Shown here in pieces: positions 22,757 through 31,632 of a stretch of 64,000 nt of DNA. This DNA is from Pedobacter foliorum (GTDB lineage: Bacteria > Bacteroidota > Bacteroidia > Sphingobacteriales > Sphingobacteriaceae), in assembly GCF_013266735.1 (NCBI RefSeq), contig NZ_JABSNU010000004.1, positions 434,001 through 498,000 of the forward strand, read 5' to 3'. The notes below the pieces were generated by a model. It was not told the origin of the DNA, did not search any database, and saw nothing but the letters and a program-made list of their open reading frames with translations. Positions within the stretch are counted from its first letter, which is position 1; each line of letters begins with the position of its first letter. The translations under genes and the position numbers were made by a program.

Positions 22757-25027
22757 ATGACCAAAAGAAAGCTAATACTCTCACATTTATTTTTATTTGC
22801 TTTGTTGACTTCAGCTTTTGGCCAGTCGCAATCCATCAGATCTGAACTTTTTAAAAATACCGAAATTATCTCACTACCTAAAGATGAACAGACCTCAACT
22901 TTCTTTACAATAGGTTTGCAACCAGAGATTATAGGTGCAATAAAGGTTCCTGTAGAGGTTGATATGAGGGGAATTGGAATGATCTACTCTGTTTTAGATC
23001 AAGGTAAATTGATACTGATTGGATCTGACGCCTATTTCAAAACAAATCTTTTAGAGGATGCAAGCGTTCAACAGCTGTTTAAAAATGCAATAAACATAGC
23101 TGGTGGGAATAAATCAAAACCTGTAATTGCAGTTACAAAGAATGCAGATAAGGCACTTCTCGATTTCTTAAACAAACAACGTGCTTCTGTTTACACGATA
23201 AAGGATTTTAACTTCAAAAAGAAAACAAACCTTCTTTTTTTGACTGAAGATGTTACCGATTCTCTCCAGTTGAAGAATATTGAACAGTTCATAAAAAAGG
23301 GCGGTACGCTGGTTTTTGGTTCGCCTTATCAACAGATAAATAAGAACAAAGTAGAAGGAGCCCCGGCCGCTTTCTTAAATATTAATAAGCTGTTCGCAAG
23401 AGCGGGTGTCATCAATGCTAACTTTATGGTGACTAGTACTCCTGAAAATAAGGTAATCATTACCGATAGTATTCCTGATTATCTGCATATAAATACAATG
23501 CTTCCCCGATTACTAGGTGTAAAGACGAGGCTTGATCAGTATGTCGATTATTTTTTAACGACACCAAATATTGAACTGATTTTCAAGTATAATGAAGATG
23601 GTTCTCCCGTGTTAAACAAAATCAAGCAGTTCTTCAAAATTCCTGATACACTTCCTGTTGCTACCCTTGAAAGTCCGGTAATAACAGATACGGAAGAAAA
23701 GAAGTATGCGATGAAAATGGCTTACTGGTTTTATAATAAACGACAGGATTTTGCAAAACACCCTGATGCAAAGTTTCTCGGGTTCGAGTCTTTTCCAGGC
23801 AAAGTTGCTGATGGTGCGGTAAGAGTAAGTCAAGAAGTTTCAATTCCGGTAATGGTAGGTACCCAAGGTCTTTCAGACGTAGCTTCAGTATATTATCGTC
23901 CGCACAGCACCGGATTATATGTTGCTGCCGGTGAAAAGGTCAAAATAACCATTCCAAAAAGCTATTTATCTGAACATTTGGAAGCACAAATAGGCTTGCA
24001 TGATGATGATGTAACTGGGCTCGATGAGCTTACACGTATAGGTGTCGACCTTACTAAAAAGTTTGTCTTAGATAAAGAAACTACAGAAATTTACTCACCT
24101 TTTGGTGGTTTGTTGTTGATTAATGTTGGTGATACAACTAAGCTGAGACTGATTAAAGTTCAGGTTGAAGGAGCGGTAAAAGCGCCATACTTTAAACTGG
24201 GCGAAACTACTGAAGAGGAATGGAATGCTACAACTAAAAACAACCCTGCACCATGGGCGGAATTAGCCACAAATAACATTGTATTAACTGTCCCATCTTA
24301 TCGCATCAGGAATTTAAATAACCCGGTTAAGCTAATGAAATTTTGGGACGAGGTAATGGATGCCGATGCTGATCTTGCCATCATCTCAAAGAAAAGGGTG
24401 CATCAGGAAAGGATAATCGTAGATCGGCAGGTTGCTTATGGGTATATGTTTACTATGTATAACAAGATTGTAGTGCCTGATGACCAAAGCACAGAATGGA
24501 TGCTTGATGCCGATTTTATTCGGAGTCACGGATCATGGGGTGCATTTCATGAATTGGGGCATCGTCACCAGTTTTGGGGGCTCGACTATCCCGGTACCGG
24601 TGAAGTAACTGTAAATCTTTTTACAATGTATGTTTACGATAAAGTACTAAAAAAAGGCTTGTACAATCATGATGATCTTCCGGATTTAGCTGCGGTAACG
24701 AAAAGAGTAAAGAAGTATCTGGCAAATGATCCAAGCTATGCGAAGTGGTCTGAAGACCCCTTTTTAGCACTATGTATGTATATTCAAATTATAGATCACT
24801 TCGGTTGGGATGCAATTATTGGAGCCAATACAATTTATCGGAATTTGCCAAAGGATCAGTACCCAAAAACAGATCAGGATAAGATAGATTTGTGGTTTGA
24901 AACGATTTGTAAAACGACTAATAGTGACTTAACGCGTTTCTTCGATGTCTGGAAATTACCAGTATCTGAGAAAGCTAAAGAGCAAGCCAAAAAGTATAAA
25001 TCATGGTTTCCAAAAGAACTAGAGTAA
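22757..25027 (+). CDS. M60-like (enhancin family) metallopeptidase, exported
   Basis: 756 residues with a signal peptide ending AFGQ (about 23). The active site FHELGHRHQF has His598, Glu599 and His602, and Glu616 in TGEVTVN follows 14 residues later, which is the HExxH(8-24)E gluzincin pattern of M60-like peptidases. N-terminal ~250 residues have a Rossmann-like or gasdermin-independent accessory domain, then a beta-rich region with VAAGEKVKITIPKSY (~residue 395). Family members act on mucins and other glycoproteins. It is convergent with the MG2/plug protein with a 1-nt gap. Confidence 0.87.
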   Translation: MTKRKLILSHLFLFALLTSAFGQSQSIRSELFKNTEIISLPKDEQTSTFFTIGLQPEIIGAIKVPVEVDMRGIGMIYSVLDQGKLILIGSDAYFKTNLLEDASVQQLFKNAINIAGGNKSKPVIAVTKNADKALLDFLNKQRASVYTIKDFNFKKKTNLLFLTEDVTDSLQLKNIEQFIKKGGTLVFGSPYQQINKNKVEGAPAAFLNINKLFARAGVINANFMVTSTPENKVIITDSIPDYLHINTMLPRLLGVKTRLDQYVDYFLTTPNIELIFKYNEDGSPVLNKIKQFFKIPDTLPVATLESPVITDTEEKKYAMKMAYWFYNKRQDFAKHPDAKFLGFESFPGKVADGAVRVSQEVSIPVMVGTQGLSDVASVYYRPHSTGLYVAAGEKVKITIPKSYLSEHLEAQIGLHDDDVTGLDELTRIGVDLTKKFVLDKETTEIYSPFGGLLLINVGDTTKLRLIKVQVEGAVKAPYFKLGETTEEEWNATTKNNPAPWAELATNNIVLTVPSYRIRNLNNPVKLMKFWDEVMDADADLAIISKKRVHQERIIVDRQVAYGYMFTMYNKIVVPDDQSTEWMLDADFIRSHGSWGAFHELGHRHQFWGLDYPGTGEVTVNLFTMYVYDKVLKKGLYNHDDLPDLAAVTKRVKKYLANDPSYAKWSEDPFLALCMYIQIIDHFGWDAIIGANTIYRNLPKDQYPKTDQDKIDLWFETICKTTNSDLTRFFDVWKLPVSEKAKEQAKKYKSWFPKELE

Positions 25028-25028
25028 C

Positions 25029-27854
25029 CTAAGGAGCGATAGTAGATTGTGGAGAATCATTACGTTTTTTAACTATAATCTGCTTCCTATTAGTGCCCAA
25101 GTGCCCTTGCAAATCGGTTCCTTCTATAACCACCGTGTAAGTCCCAGGATTATCAGCAGCATAAAATTTAATCGTCGCTTTGCCATCCTTATCGGTGATG
25201 ATATTTGGTGCCCAATATATTGTTGAGCGGATGTCGGACATATCAGCCACGCTACCAGCAGTGTATTTTGGACTATAAAATTCATTTGGAAGAATAAACG
25301 GCATTGGCTTGTACAGATAAGTGCCAATACTTTTTCTCATGAAAGGTCCTTTTCCTCCACGTGTAGTTACTTCAACAAATGCATGATCCCATGGTACATC
25401 AACTATCGGATTGAGGTAGGTACTTGTATAACTCATTTGATATTTACCAGTCACCATCACTTCAATTCCCTTAATCTCTTCAGCATCATAATACGCAAAA
25501 ATATCTTTGAGGTATTGGTAGCGCGGTGTTTCAGGTGAAATGAAAAATTCAGTATTTACACCATCTATAACCAGATGAAGTAACATGGTATATACTCTGT
25601 AATGCATTTTTCCCATTTTGTCTATCTTTACACCAAATCCCTTTACGTTTTTTTCCAGAAGTTCGCCGAGTGTAGTTCTGCCTGCTTTTTTTAGTTGTTC
25701 TTCATCAATAATGACATCTGCGCCACCCGGGCCATTTAAATTTTTAGAGTCTTTAATGACCTTTTTGGCGTTTATGATTACCTCTTTAAGCATATTACCT
25801 CCAGTAACCCGCAATTGTTCTTTTTTTAAAGCCACCTGATTATTTACAGTTTGATAAGTGCCAGTATCAATATTTACAAACCACGGTATGATACGATCAG
25901 TGACTGGTGAGAAAACAGGGGGCTTAAACTCTTCTACCTCAATACCCACATTAAAGCTTTTCCCTTTCTTGTTTTTAGCACTAATAAAGAAAGAAGGGGT
26001 GTCAATAGGAGTAATTCCTCTGAAAATAAAATTCCCTTTATTATCGGTAAGCGTATCTAACACCAATAAAGGTTTTTTTGAGAATAGCGTAATTGCTGAC
26101 TTTGCAACCGGTTTGTTGAAGGCGTTGAGAACTTTTCCTTTTATTAAAAACTCTTCCTCATTGGGGTAAACAAAAGGTTTAGCAGGCTTAAAGGCCTGAG
26201 TCCAGTCGTAACCTGCCCAACCCTGCGCCAATAGCAAGTTGTTAAGGTGTTGCCATTTTTCGGGATGAGTTACGGCATCATTATAATATCCCGGACTTTC
26301 TACTTTTCCTTTTAAGTCTGAGGTTAGTAGCATATAGCTTACAATTGAACGGTCAGCAATGCTATCTATTGTAACTTGTCCATTATCTGTTACTGCGAGT
26401 GAAAATGTACCTTGCAATGGCTTCCCGGCGCTATCACTCACTTTAACATTTAAAGAAATACTATCTCTTTGTTGGTACAGGCTTTTATCTGAATCTAATT
26501 TAATATTCAGATTATCACCACGATCGTTATAAAACAAACGTTCATTTAATCCCATTTTGCTCTCATTCATTAAAATGAGGCGAACTATGCCACTCGGGAA
26601 AATCTGTTTGTCTAAAATAAACTTAAGGGGAGCTTTATTAAACTTAACTAATCCACCCCAGCAAACCGTATTCCTAGCCATGCCAATTAGGTAATAGGTG
26701 TTGTTGCTTGCAAGTATATCTGCAGTAGGGGTAAGCGTTACCTCACATGTATCATTTTTAAAACGATTGATAACATTTAATGTGATGCCCGTGCTTTCAA
26801 CAGATGGGAGGGAGTAGGTTTGATATTTCCCATCGGCCAATTGTATTTTGGCAGTATAAGTTTCTAAGTCTTCAGGTTCGAAACTAAATGCACCTATCCC
26901 TACATGACTAGTTGTAAAAGTGGTGATTTCCTGTTGCTTACTATTGTAGATTTTACCAGATACCGTTGCTCCATAGCCATCTTCTTTTAATGCCTTAAAA
27001 ACGACATTAGCTCGCTGACCTGCTACTAGCTTTCCGCCTTCGGGCATAAACTGTAAATCAATTTTTTCAGGTCGGTTAAGGATAATCGGAATCATTAATT
27101 TCCGACTACCTTGACTTTTACGCAGATCCTGTATGCCTAGCGTAATGTTTTTTGCATCCGCCTTCTCCGGTAGGTCAAAAGTTAGCTTTAAAACACCATC
27201 CAAACTTGTTTCAACTTTGTCTTTAAACCATGTTCTTTTACCATCCATTATGCTCACCTGCATTTCTCGTAAGCCAATTGGGGCTTTGTCAAACTGATTG
27301 ATCTTTAAACCCATGTCAATTTTGTCTTTGCCGGAATCTTTTATTAAGTGAGTATTGTAATTGATCAGCCACTCTGAGCCTGCATTATTGCCGATATAAA
27401 AATGTTTTTTAAACAAGTAGCTCTCTCCGAAATTTCTCATCCAGTTGGTGTATCCTGTTAAAGTATATCCACCTTGCATCATCTCTTTTTCTAGTGGTAT
27501 ACTGCCATAAGCTACTCCCATCATTACAGGAACCATAATTCGTTGAATTAGTCTGTTGCTGTCGTTTGAAAGTTCCAAATAAAGTACGCCACTTTTAGTT
27601 GAATAGTTAAGAAAGGATGCATTCAGTAAATAAGCTTTAAACCGAAGGGTGTCTCCGGCCAGATATGTTGGCTTATCGGTTTGTAGATATAGTTTTTCGG
27701 CTGAAAGGGTATCGTTTTGCGAATTAAGTTGGACAATAATCTCATTTAGATTTTGTTTAGGGGTAGCCTGAGAAAAACCTGATGTAATATTTAAAAGATT
27801 AAGGAGAACACAAATAAGAATACTTGTTACAAGGTGAGCAGCCTGAGTTTTCAT
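25029..27854 (-). CDS. Large exported protein with MG2-like and plug-like domains
   Basis: 941 residues with an N-terminal signal segment (SILICVLLNLLNITSGFSQ). Residues ~55-150 look like an alpha-2-macroglobulin MG2 domain (LYLQTDKPTYLAGDTLRFKA). A carboxypeptidase regulatory-like beta-sandwich appears near 575-650, and residues ~710-800 are a TonB-receptor plug-like domain (VIIDEEQLKKAGRTTLGELL). The end returns to a macroglobulin-like beta domain (DKDGKATIKFYAADNPGTYT). There is no beta-barrel, thioester (CxEQ) or TonB box that I can see, so it is not a transporter by itself. It may be a periplasmic or surface scaffold. Role unknown. Confidence 0.75.
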   Translation of the reverse strand: MKTQAAHLVTSILICVLLNLLNITSGFSQATPKQNLNEIIVQLNSQNDTLSAEKLYLQTDKPTYLAGDTLRFKAYLLNASFLNYSTKSGVLYLELSNDSNRLIQRIMVPVMMGVAYGSIPLEKEMMQGGYTLTGYTNWMRNFGESYLFKKHFYIGNNAGSEWLINYNTHLIKDSGKDKIDMGLKINQFDKAPIGLREMQVSIMDGKRTWFKDKVETSLDGVLKLTFDLPEKADAKNITLGIQDLRKSQGSRKLMIPIILNRPEKIDLQFMPEGGKLVAGQRANVVFKALKEDGYGATVSGKIYNSKQQEITTFTTSHVGIGAFSFEPEDLETYTAKIQLADGKYQTYSLPSVESTGITLNVINRFKNDTCEVTLTPTADILASNNTYYLIGMARNTVCWGGLVKFNKAPLKFILDKQIFPSGIVRLILMNESKMGLNERLFYNDRGDNLNIKLDSDKSLYQQRDSISLNVKVSDSAGKPLQGTFSLAVTDNGQVTIDSIADRSIVSYMLLTSDLKGKVESPGYYNDAVTHPEKWQHLNNLLLAQGWAGYDWTQAFKPAKPFVYPNEEEFLIKGKVLNAFNKPVAKSAITLFSKKPLLVLDTLTDNKGNFIFRGITPIDTPSFFISAKNKKGKSFNVGIEVEEFKPPVFSPVTDRIIPWFVNIDTGTYQTVNNQVALKKEQLRVTGGNMLKEVIINAKKVIKDSKNLNGPGGADVIIDEEQLKKAGRTTLGELLEKNVKGFGVKIDKMGKMHYRVYTMLLHLVIDGVNTEFFISPETPRYQYLKDIFAYYDAEEIKGIEVMVTGKYQMSYTSTYLNPIVDVPWDHAFVEVTTRGGKGPFMRKSIGTYLYKPMPFILPNEFYSPKYTAGSVADMSDIRSTIYWAPNIITDKDGKATIKFYAADNPGTYTVVIEGTDLQGHLGTNRKQIIVKKRNDSPQSTIAP

Positions 27855-27984
27855 AGTTTGAGAGTTCAGATAATATGGGTTGATCTATTGTAAATATACT
27901 GATAGTCAAACTTTTTAAAAAGAGGTGGTGCTAGTTTAGTTTGATCGGGGAAATCTGACTGATCTGGATGGCATTCGTGGCTAG

Positions 27985-28028
27985 AGTCAGTCCACAGTCA
28001 GTCCACAGTGAGTCCACGTCTAGTCCAC
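27985..28028. repeat. 11-bp tandem repeat, four units
   Basis: Units AGTCAGTCCAC, AGTCAGTCCAC, AGTGAGTCCAC and GTCTAGTCCAC lie head to tail at 27985, 27996, 28007 and 28018. The last two units are the left arm of the inverted repeat 28010-28064. Confidence 0.85.
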
Positions 28029-28064
28029 GTTTTACTAGAAAAAAGGTGGACTAGACGTGGACTC
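28010..28064. repeat. 19-bp perfect inverted repeat
   Basis: GAGTCCACGTCTAGTCCAC (28010-28028) and its exact complement (28046-28064) flank 17 nt. The RNA would form a strong stem. No T-run follows, so it is not an ordinary terminator. Confidence 0.85.
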
Positions 28065-28097
28065 ATGCTGCGATGATTGTGGTGTCACTCAAAACTC

Positions 28098-28134
28098 AGA
28101 TTTAGCTCAGACGCAGACTAGATTTAGCTCAGAC
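28098..28134. repeat. 15-bp direct repeat pair
   Basis: AGATTTAGCTCAGAC at 28098-28112 and again at 28120-28134, a 22-bp period. Confidence 0.8.
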
Positions 28135-28262
28135 ATTTAGATGAGGCGGTTAAATAAGTGTTAGAATACCCTTGTTAGTTTTTATTTGAACGCTTAGTGT
28201 TTTTATAGTCGAAATACTATTTGTTTGGTTTTTAAACAAATTTTAAAGACCTTGTTTAAGCA

Positions 28263-28766
28263 ATGATAACATTTGAGCAATTTGATGAAAACGATTTTAA
28301 TAGACTGATTAATTGGGTCAATACTGAAGAAATGCTGGTTCAGTTTGGTGGACCATTATTCTCTTTTCCATTAACAATTGAACAACTGAAAGAATATAGA
28401 AACGATAAAAATCGGCATTTGTTTAAAGTCATCGAATCAGGTGGGAATGCCATTGGACATGCCGAGCTTTTTCAATCAGATGATGAAAAAACGGTTAGAA
28501 TTTGTAGGGTTCTTATTGGCGATAAAACAAAGCGGGGGCAAGGGATAGGACAGCAAATAATAAACGAGCTTTTGAATATTTCGTTCATTAAACTTGATAA
28601 AGAAAACGTAGAGCTAAATGTTTACGATTGGAATACCAGTGCTATAAAATGCTACGAAAAAGTTGGATTTGCTGTAAATCCTAATAAAACATTTGAATCA
28701 GAAGTGAATGGAAATGTTTGGAAAGCAATTAACATGACCATTGACAAAGGTAACTGGATGTCTTAA
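28263..28766 (+). CDS. GNAT family N-acetyltransferase
   Basis: 167 residues. The acetyl-CoA pyrophosphate loop KRGQGIGQQII (motif A, Q/RxxGxG/A) and the following helix are present, with ELNVYDWNTSAIKCYEKVGF (motif B, the usual NxxAIxxYEKxGF) near the end. No signal peptide; cytoplasmic. The acceptor is unknown; it may be an amino group of a peptide, antibiotic or small molecule. Monocistronic, followed by a convergent hairpin. Confidence 0.85.
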   Translation: MITFEQFDENDFNRLINWVNTEEMLVQFGGPLFSFPLTIEQLKEYRNDKNRHLFKVIESGGNAIGHAELFQSDDEKTVRICRVLIGDKTKRGQGIGQQIINELLNISFIKLDKENVELNVYDWNTSAIKCYEKVGFAVNPNKTFESEVNGNVWKAINMTIDKGNWMS

Positions 28767-28819
28767 GATATGAGAATTAAAAGTAGGCCAAAACTCTAGT
28801 TTACATGTGCTTATATCAT

Positions 28820-28859
28820 AAGGGTATCCAAGTAGTAATTAAACTTTTTTGGATACCCT
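28820..28859. terminator. Convergent terminator hairpin, GGGTATCC type
   Basis: AAGGGTATCCA at 28820-28830 pairs with TGGATACCCT at 28850-28859; the loop holds TAATTAAACTTTTT. The right half with its flank (AATTAAACTTTTTTGGATACCC...CATTAA) is similar to 17480-17506, also at the 3' end of a minus-strand gene. Confidence 0.6.
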
Positions 28860-28880
28860 CATTAAATATTATGAATTAAA

Positions 28881-29753
28881 TTAAAGCTTAACTGTTGCCG
28901 GTAGATATTTAGCAATCAGATCTTCGTAATATGGTTTTAATTCTGACACAACCGGTGGTTTAGGGCTTTTTGAATACAGATCGTAAGGATTAAACTTATC
29001 TACCCATTTAAACATCTCGTGGTCATGAGCGTTTAGCAAATGATCGTAAGCATGTTCGCGGTGTTGCGAGTAAAACGAGTGGTAGCGAATCATGTATAGA
29101 GCTTCTTCGGGCAAGTGATCTTTAGTGATATGGTAAAGGTACTCATCGTGACCCCACGACATATGAATATTATCTAATCCGCATTGATGCGTATACACAC
29201 CATATTTTGTGTTGTAGCGCTCATCAGTACTATCGGGATTATCCGAAAAGAAATCAGGATACACGATCTTATCCGAGAACTTACATCCTACAGGAAATGA
29301 ATCGCCAACAACATTCCATTGAGGCTCGCCAAATAGGCATAACACCTTGCCAAGGTCATGTATAAAGCCAGTTAGTACAAACCAATCCGGATGACCATCG
29401 GCACGGATAGCCTCAGCGGTTTGCAATAAATGTTGTAGCTGATCTAATGATGTGTCAGGATCTGAATCATCAATTAATGTGTTCAGGTATTCCATTGCTG
29501 CCCACCACGGCATTTCTTTTTTATCAAACTGTAAAAAGTTAGCCTTTTTTGCAAGTACATTACCATAGGTTTGGTACTTGTGGTTCAAGCGATAGAACTC
29601 TCGTACTGAATCGTTTTCGGGACTATCATAGTTTCTGAATTCTTCCTTCTTTTTTTCAGGTACGCCGGGTTCCGGGTATCTTTTTAGTACATCGTCCTCC
29701 CACACATCGAGGCTAGACAATGGAGATAGTTCCTCTTTTCTTGACTCTTTCAT
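28881..29753 (-). CDS. myo-Inositol oxygenase (MIOX) family protein
   Basis: 290 residues. MIOX oxidises myo-inositol to D-glucuronate at a di-iron site. All six ligand positions of the animal enzyme are kept: His108, His132, Asp133, His202, His225 and Asp258. Strong family blocks are [49 protein letters not shown] and [11 protein letters not shown], with the N-terminal [14 protein letters not shown] helix. The sequence is closer to eukaryotic MIOX than to generic HD-domain hydrolases. Soluble, cytoplasmic. It sits 42 bp after the SSS transporter in the same direction, which implies an inositol uptake and oxidation operon. Confidence 0.93.
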   Translation of the reverse strand: MKESRKEELSPLSSLDVWEDDVLKRYPEPGVPEKKKEEFRNYDSPENDSVREFYRLNHKYQTYGNVLAKKANFLQFDKKEMPWWAAMEYLNTLIDDSDPDTSLDQLQHLLQTAEAIRADGHPDWFVLTGFIHDLGKVLCLFGEPQWNVVGDSFPVGCKFSDKIVYPDFFSDNPDSTDERYNTKYGVYTHQCGLDNIHMSWGHDEYLYHITKDHLPEEALYMIRYHSFYSQHREHAYDHLLNAHDHEMFKWVDKFNPYDLYSKSPKPPVVSELKPYYEDLIAKYLPATVKL

Positions 29754-29795
29754 AATGCTTATTTTTTATAGTTAATAATTTATTCTATTTATTTT

Positions 29796-31424
29796 TTACC
29801 AAAATACCGTGTATAAAGCAGTAAGTATGCCCATAATAAGAATAGAGCCTATGGCAAAACTAGTGCTGACCTTAAACATAGAGGTGTCCACTTCAATTGC
29901 ATTTTCATTAGCAATTTTTTGAGGCCTGCTCAAACTGATCACAATCATCAGGATCACAATGACTACAAAGTCAATAGCCATTCTGTCGAGGAAAGGATAA
30001 TCGGGGAAGGCACCATTTGTCCAAACAGGCAGAAACTTTAACACAGTTGAAAGTGGAATTGTAATCAGGGCTCCCGTCATAGCTGCCGCAGTTGTGGTGC
30101 GTTTCCAATAAAAGCCCAGCAAGAATATAGCCAGTACTCCTGGTGAAATAAAGCCTACATATTCCTGGATAAATTGGTAAGCCTGATCAAGTGATTTTAA
30201 GGATGGTGTTACAATCGCAGCAGCCAGCATAGAAATCACAACCGCCCATCGGCCAACATTCACCATCTTTTTATCAGACGCTGTTTTGTTGAAGTATTTT
30301 TTATAAATGTCAAGCGAAAAAATTGTAGATATACTGTTTGCTTTACCTGCCAATGAAGCAACAATGGCCGCTGTAAGGGCAGCAAATGCCACGCCTTTTA
30401 AACCTGCCGGCAATAAATTCATTAAGGTTGGATAAGCATGATCGGGTTTCAATACACCTCCATCTGACATTTCCGTAATAAATAAACCTTTATTGTGAAG
30501 CACATACATCACAATTCCCGGAAGGACGGCGATTATCGGTACAAGTAATTTTAAAAACGCTGCGAATAAAATACCCTTACGTGCCGTATTTAAATCAGCG
30601 CCTAATGCACGCTGTACGATGTACTGGTTGCAGCCCCAGTATGCCAAATTGTTGATCAGCATGCCGCCAATTAATACAGACAACCCCGGCAGTTCCTTAT
30701 AGTATTTATTAGACGAATCAAATATCATGTGAAAATGATCTGGTGCTTCCTTTCTTAAGATAGATAGACCCTTAAAGATATCCTCGCCAAATCCATATTC
30801 TCTGGAAAGTAAAGAAAGGGCAAGATATGTGGTAATTAAACCGCCAAAGATCAGGACCAGTACCTGGATCACGTCGGTATAACCAATAACTTTCATTCCT
30901 CCTAAAGTGACCACCATTGAAAAGATGCTGAGTCCCACGATGCTCCATTCGAAGCTGATGGGTGATATAGAGGAGATGGCTAATGCACCCAGGTAAATGA
31001 TAGAAGTAAGATTCACAAAAACATACACCAATAACCAGAATACAGCCATAATTGTACTTACTTGATCGTTATACCGCTTTGATAAGAACTGCGGCATGGT
31101 AAATATCTTGTTCTTAAGATATACCGGGATGATAAAAATGGCCACAATGATCAATGTTGCGGCTGCCATCCACTCGTAAGAAGCAATAGCAAGTCCCAGT
31201 GCAAAGCCGGAGCCAGACATCCCAATGAAATGCTCTGCAGAAATATTTGAGGCAATAAGCGATGCTCCGATAGCCCACCAGGTGAGCGAACCCTCTGCCA
31301 GGAAAAAATCCTTCGCACTATTGGAGGTGGTTTTTTTCTTATGATAAATGTAATAGCCATAGCCGGCTATCGCAATAAAATAAATAAAGAAAACTACATA
31401 ATCGGCTATGTCAAGGTGATTCAT
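29796..31424 (-). CDS. Sodium:solute symporter (SSS family), likely inositol or sugar
   Basis: 542 residues with 13-14 hydrophobic helices, the SSF fold. Conserved features include WWAIGASLIASNISAEHFIG in TM1-2 (sodium site), ANSISTIFSLDIYKKYF and the GFYWKRTTTAAAMTGAL segment. It belongs to the sodium/sugar cotransporter branch (SGLT/SMIT-like). First gene of the MIOX operon, so myo-inositol is the most likely substrate by context. The start at 31424 (MNHLDIADYVVFF) leads directly into TM1. A LacI regulator diverges upstream. Confidence 0.88.
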   Translation of the reverse strand: MNHLDIADYVVFFIYFIAIAGYGYYIYHKKKTTSNSAKDFFLAEGSLTWWAIGASLIASNISAEHFIGMSGSGFALGLAIASYEWMAAATLIIVAIFIIPVYLKNKIFTMPQFLSKRYNDQVSTIMAVFWLLVYVFVNLTSIIYLGALAISSISPISFEWSIVGLSIFSMVVTLGGMKVIGYTDVIQVLVLIFGGLITTYLALSLLSREYGFGEDIFKGLSILRKEAPDHFHMIFDSSNKYYKELPGLSVLIGGMLINNLAYWGCNQYIVQRALGADLNTARKGILFAAFLKLLVPIIAVLPGIVMYVLHNKGLFITEMSDGGVLKPDHAYPTLMNLLPAGLKGVAFAALTAAIVASLAGKANSISTIFSLDIYKKYFNKTASDKKMVNVGRWAVVISMLAAAIVTPSLKSLDQAYQFIQEYVGFISPGVLAIFLLGFYWKRTTTAAAMTGALITIPLSTVLKFLPVWTNGAFPDYPFLDRMAIDFVVIVILMIVISLSRPQKIANENAIEVDTSMFKVSTSFAIGSILIMGILTALYTVFW

Positions 31425-31632
31425 ATTTGGTTTGCGCTAAATCAGTTTCCCTCATATAAATGAGTTAAATTAATTATGTTACATTTGGTTAAAGGCAAAA
31501 CCTCGGGGTGGTCTTACTTATTAAAAGTGTATATAAAAATATTAATTCTGAGTTTAAGCGGCCATTTTATTTACGAATACGTTTAAGTGAATAGCCGCCT
31601 TTTGCTAAATCATCATCCAAATTGCTGTTTAT

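Larger units (their letters stand above)
27855..28262. other. Repeat-rich intergenic region
   Basis: 408 bp between the MG2/plug gene (diverging leftward) and the GNAT gene. It holds the tandem/inverted repeats at 27985-28064 and a direct repeat at 28098-28134 listed separately. No convincing ORF. Confidence 0.6.

Noticed and set aside
27985..28134. Phage or plasmid origin based on iterons
   Set aside because: The 11-bp repeats resemble iterons, but there is no Rep, DnaA-box cluster or partition gene near, and the region is within ordinary chromosomal genes.
31425..31632. LacI operator near GAATACGTTTAAG
   Set aside because: The palindrome is weak and only one candidate is present; not listed as a site.
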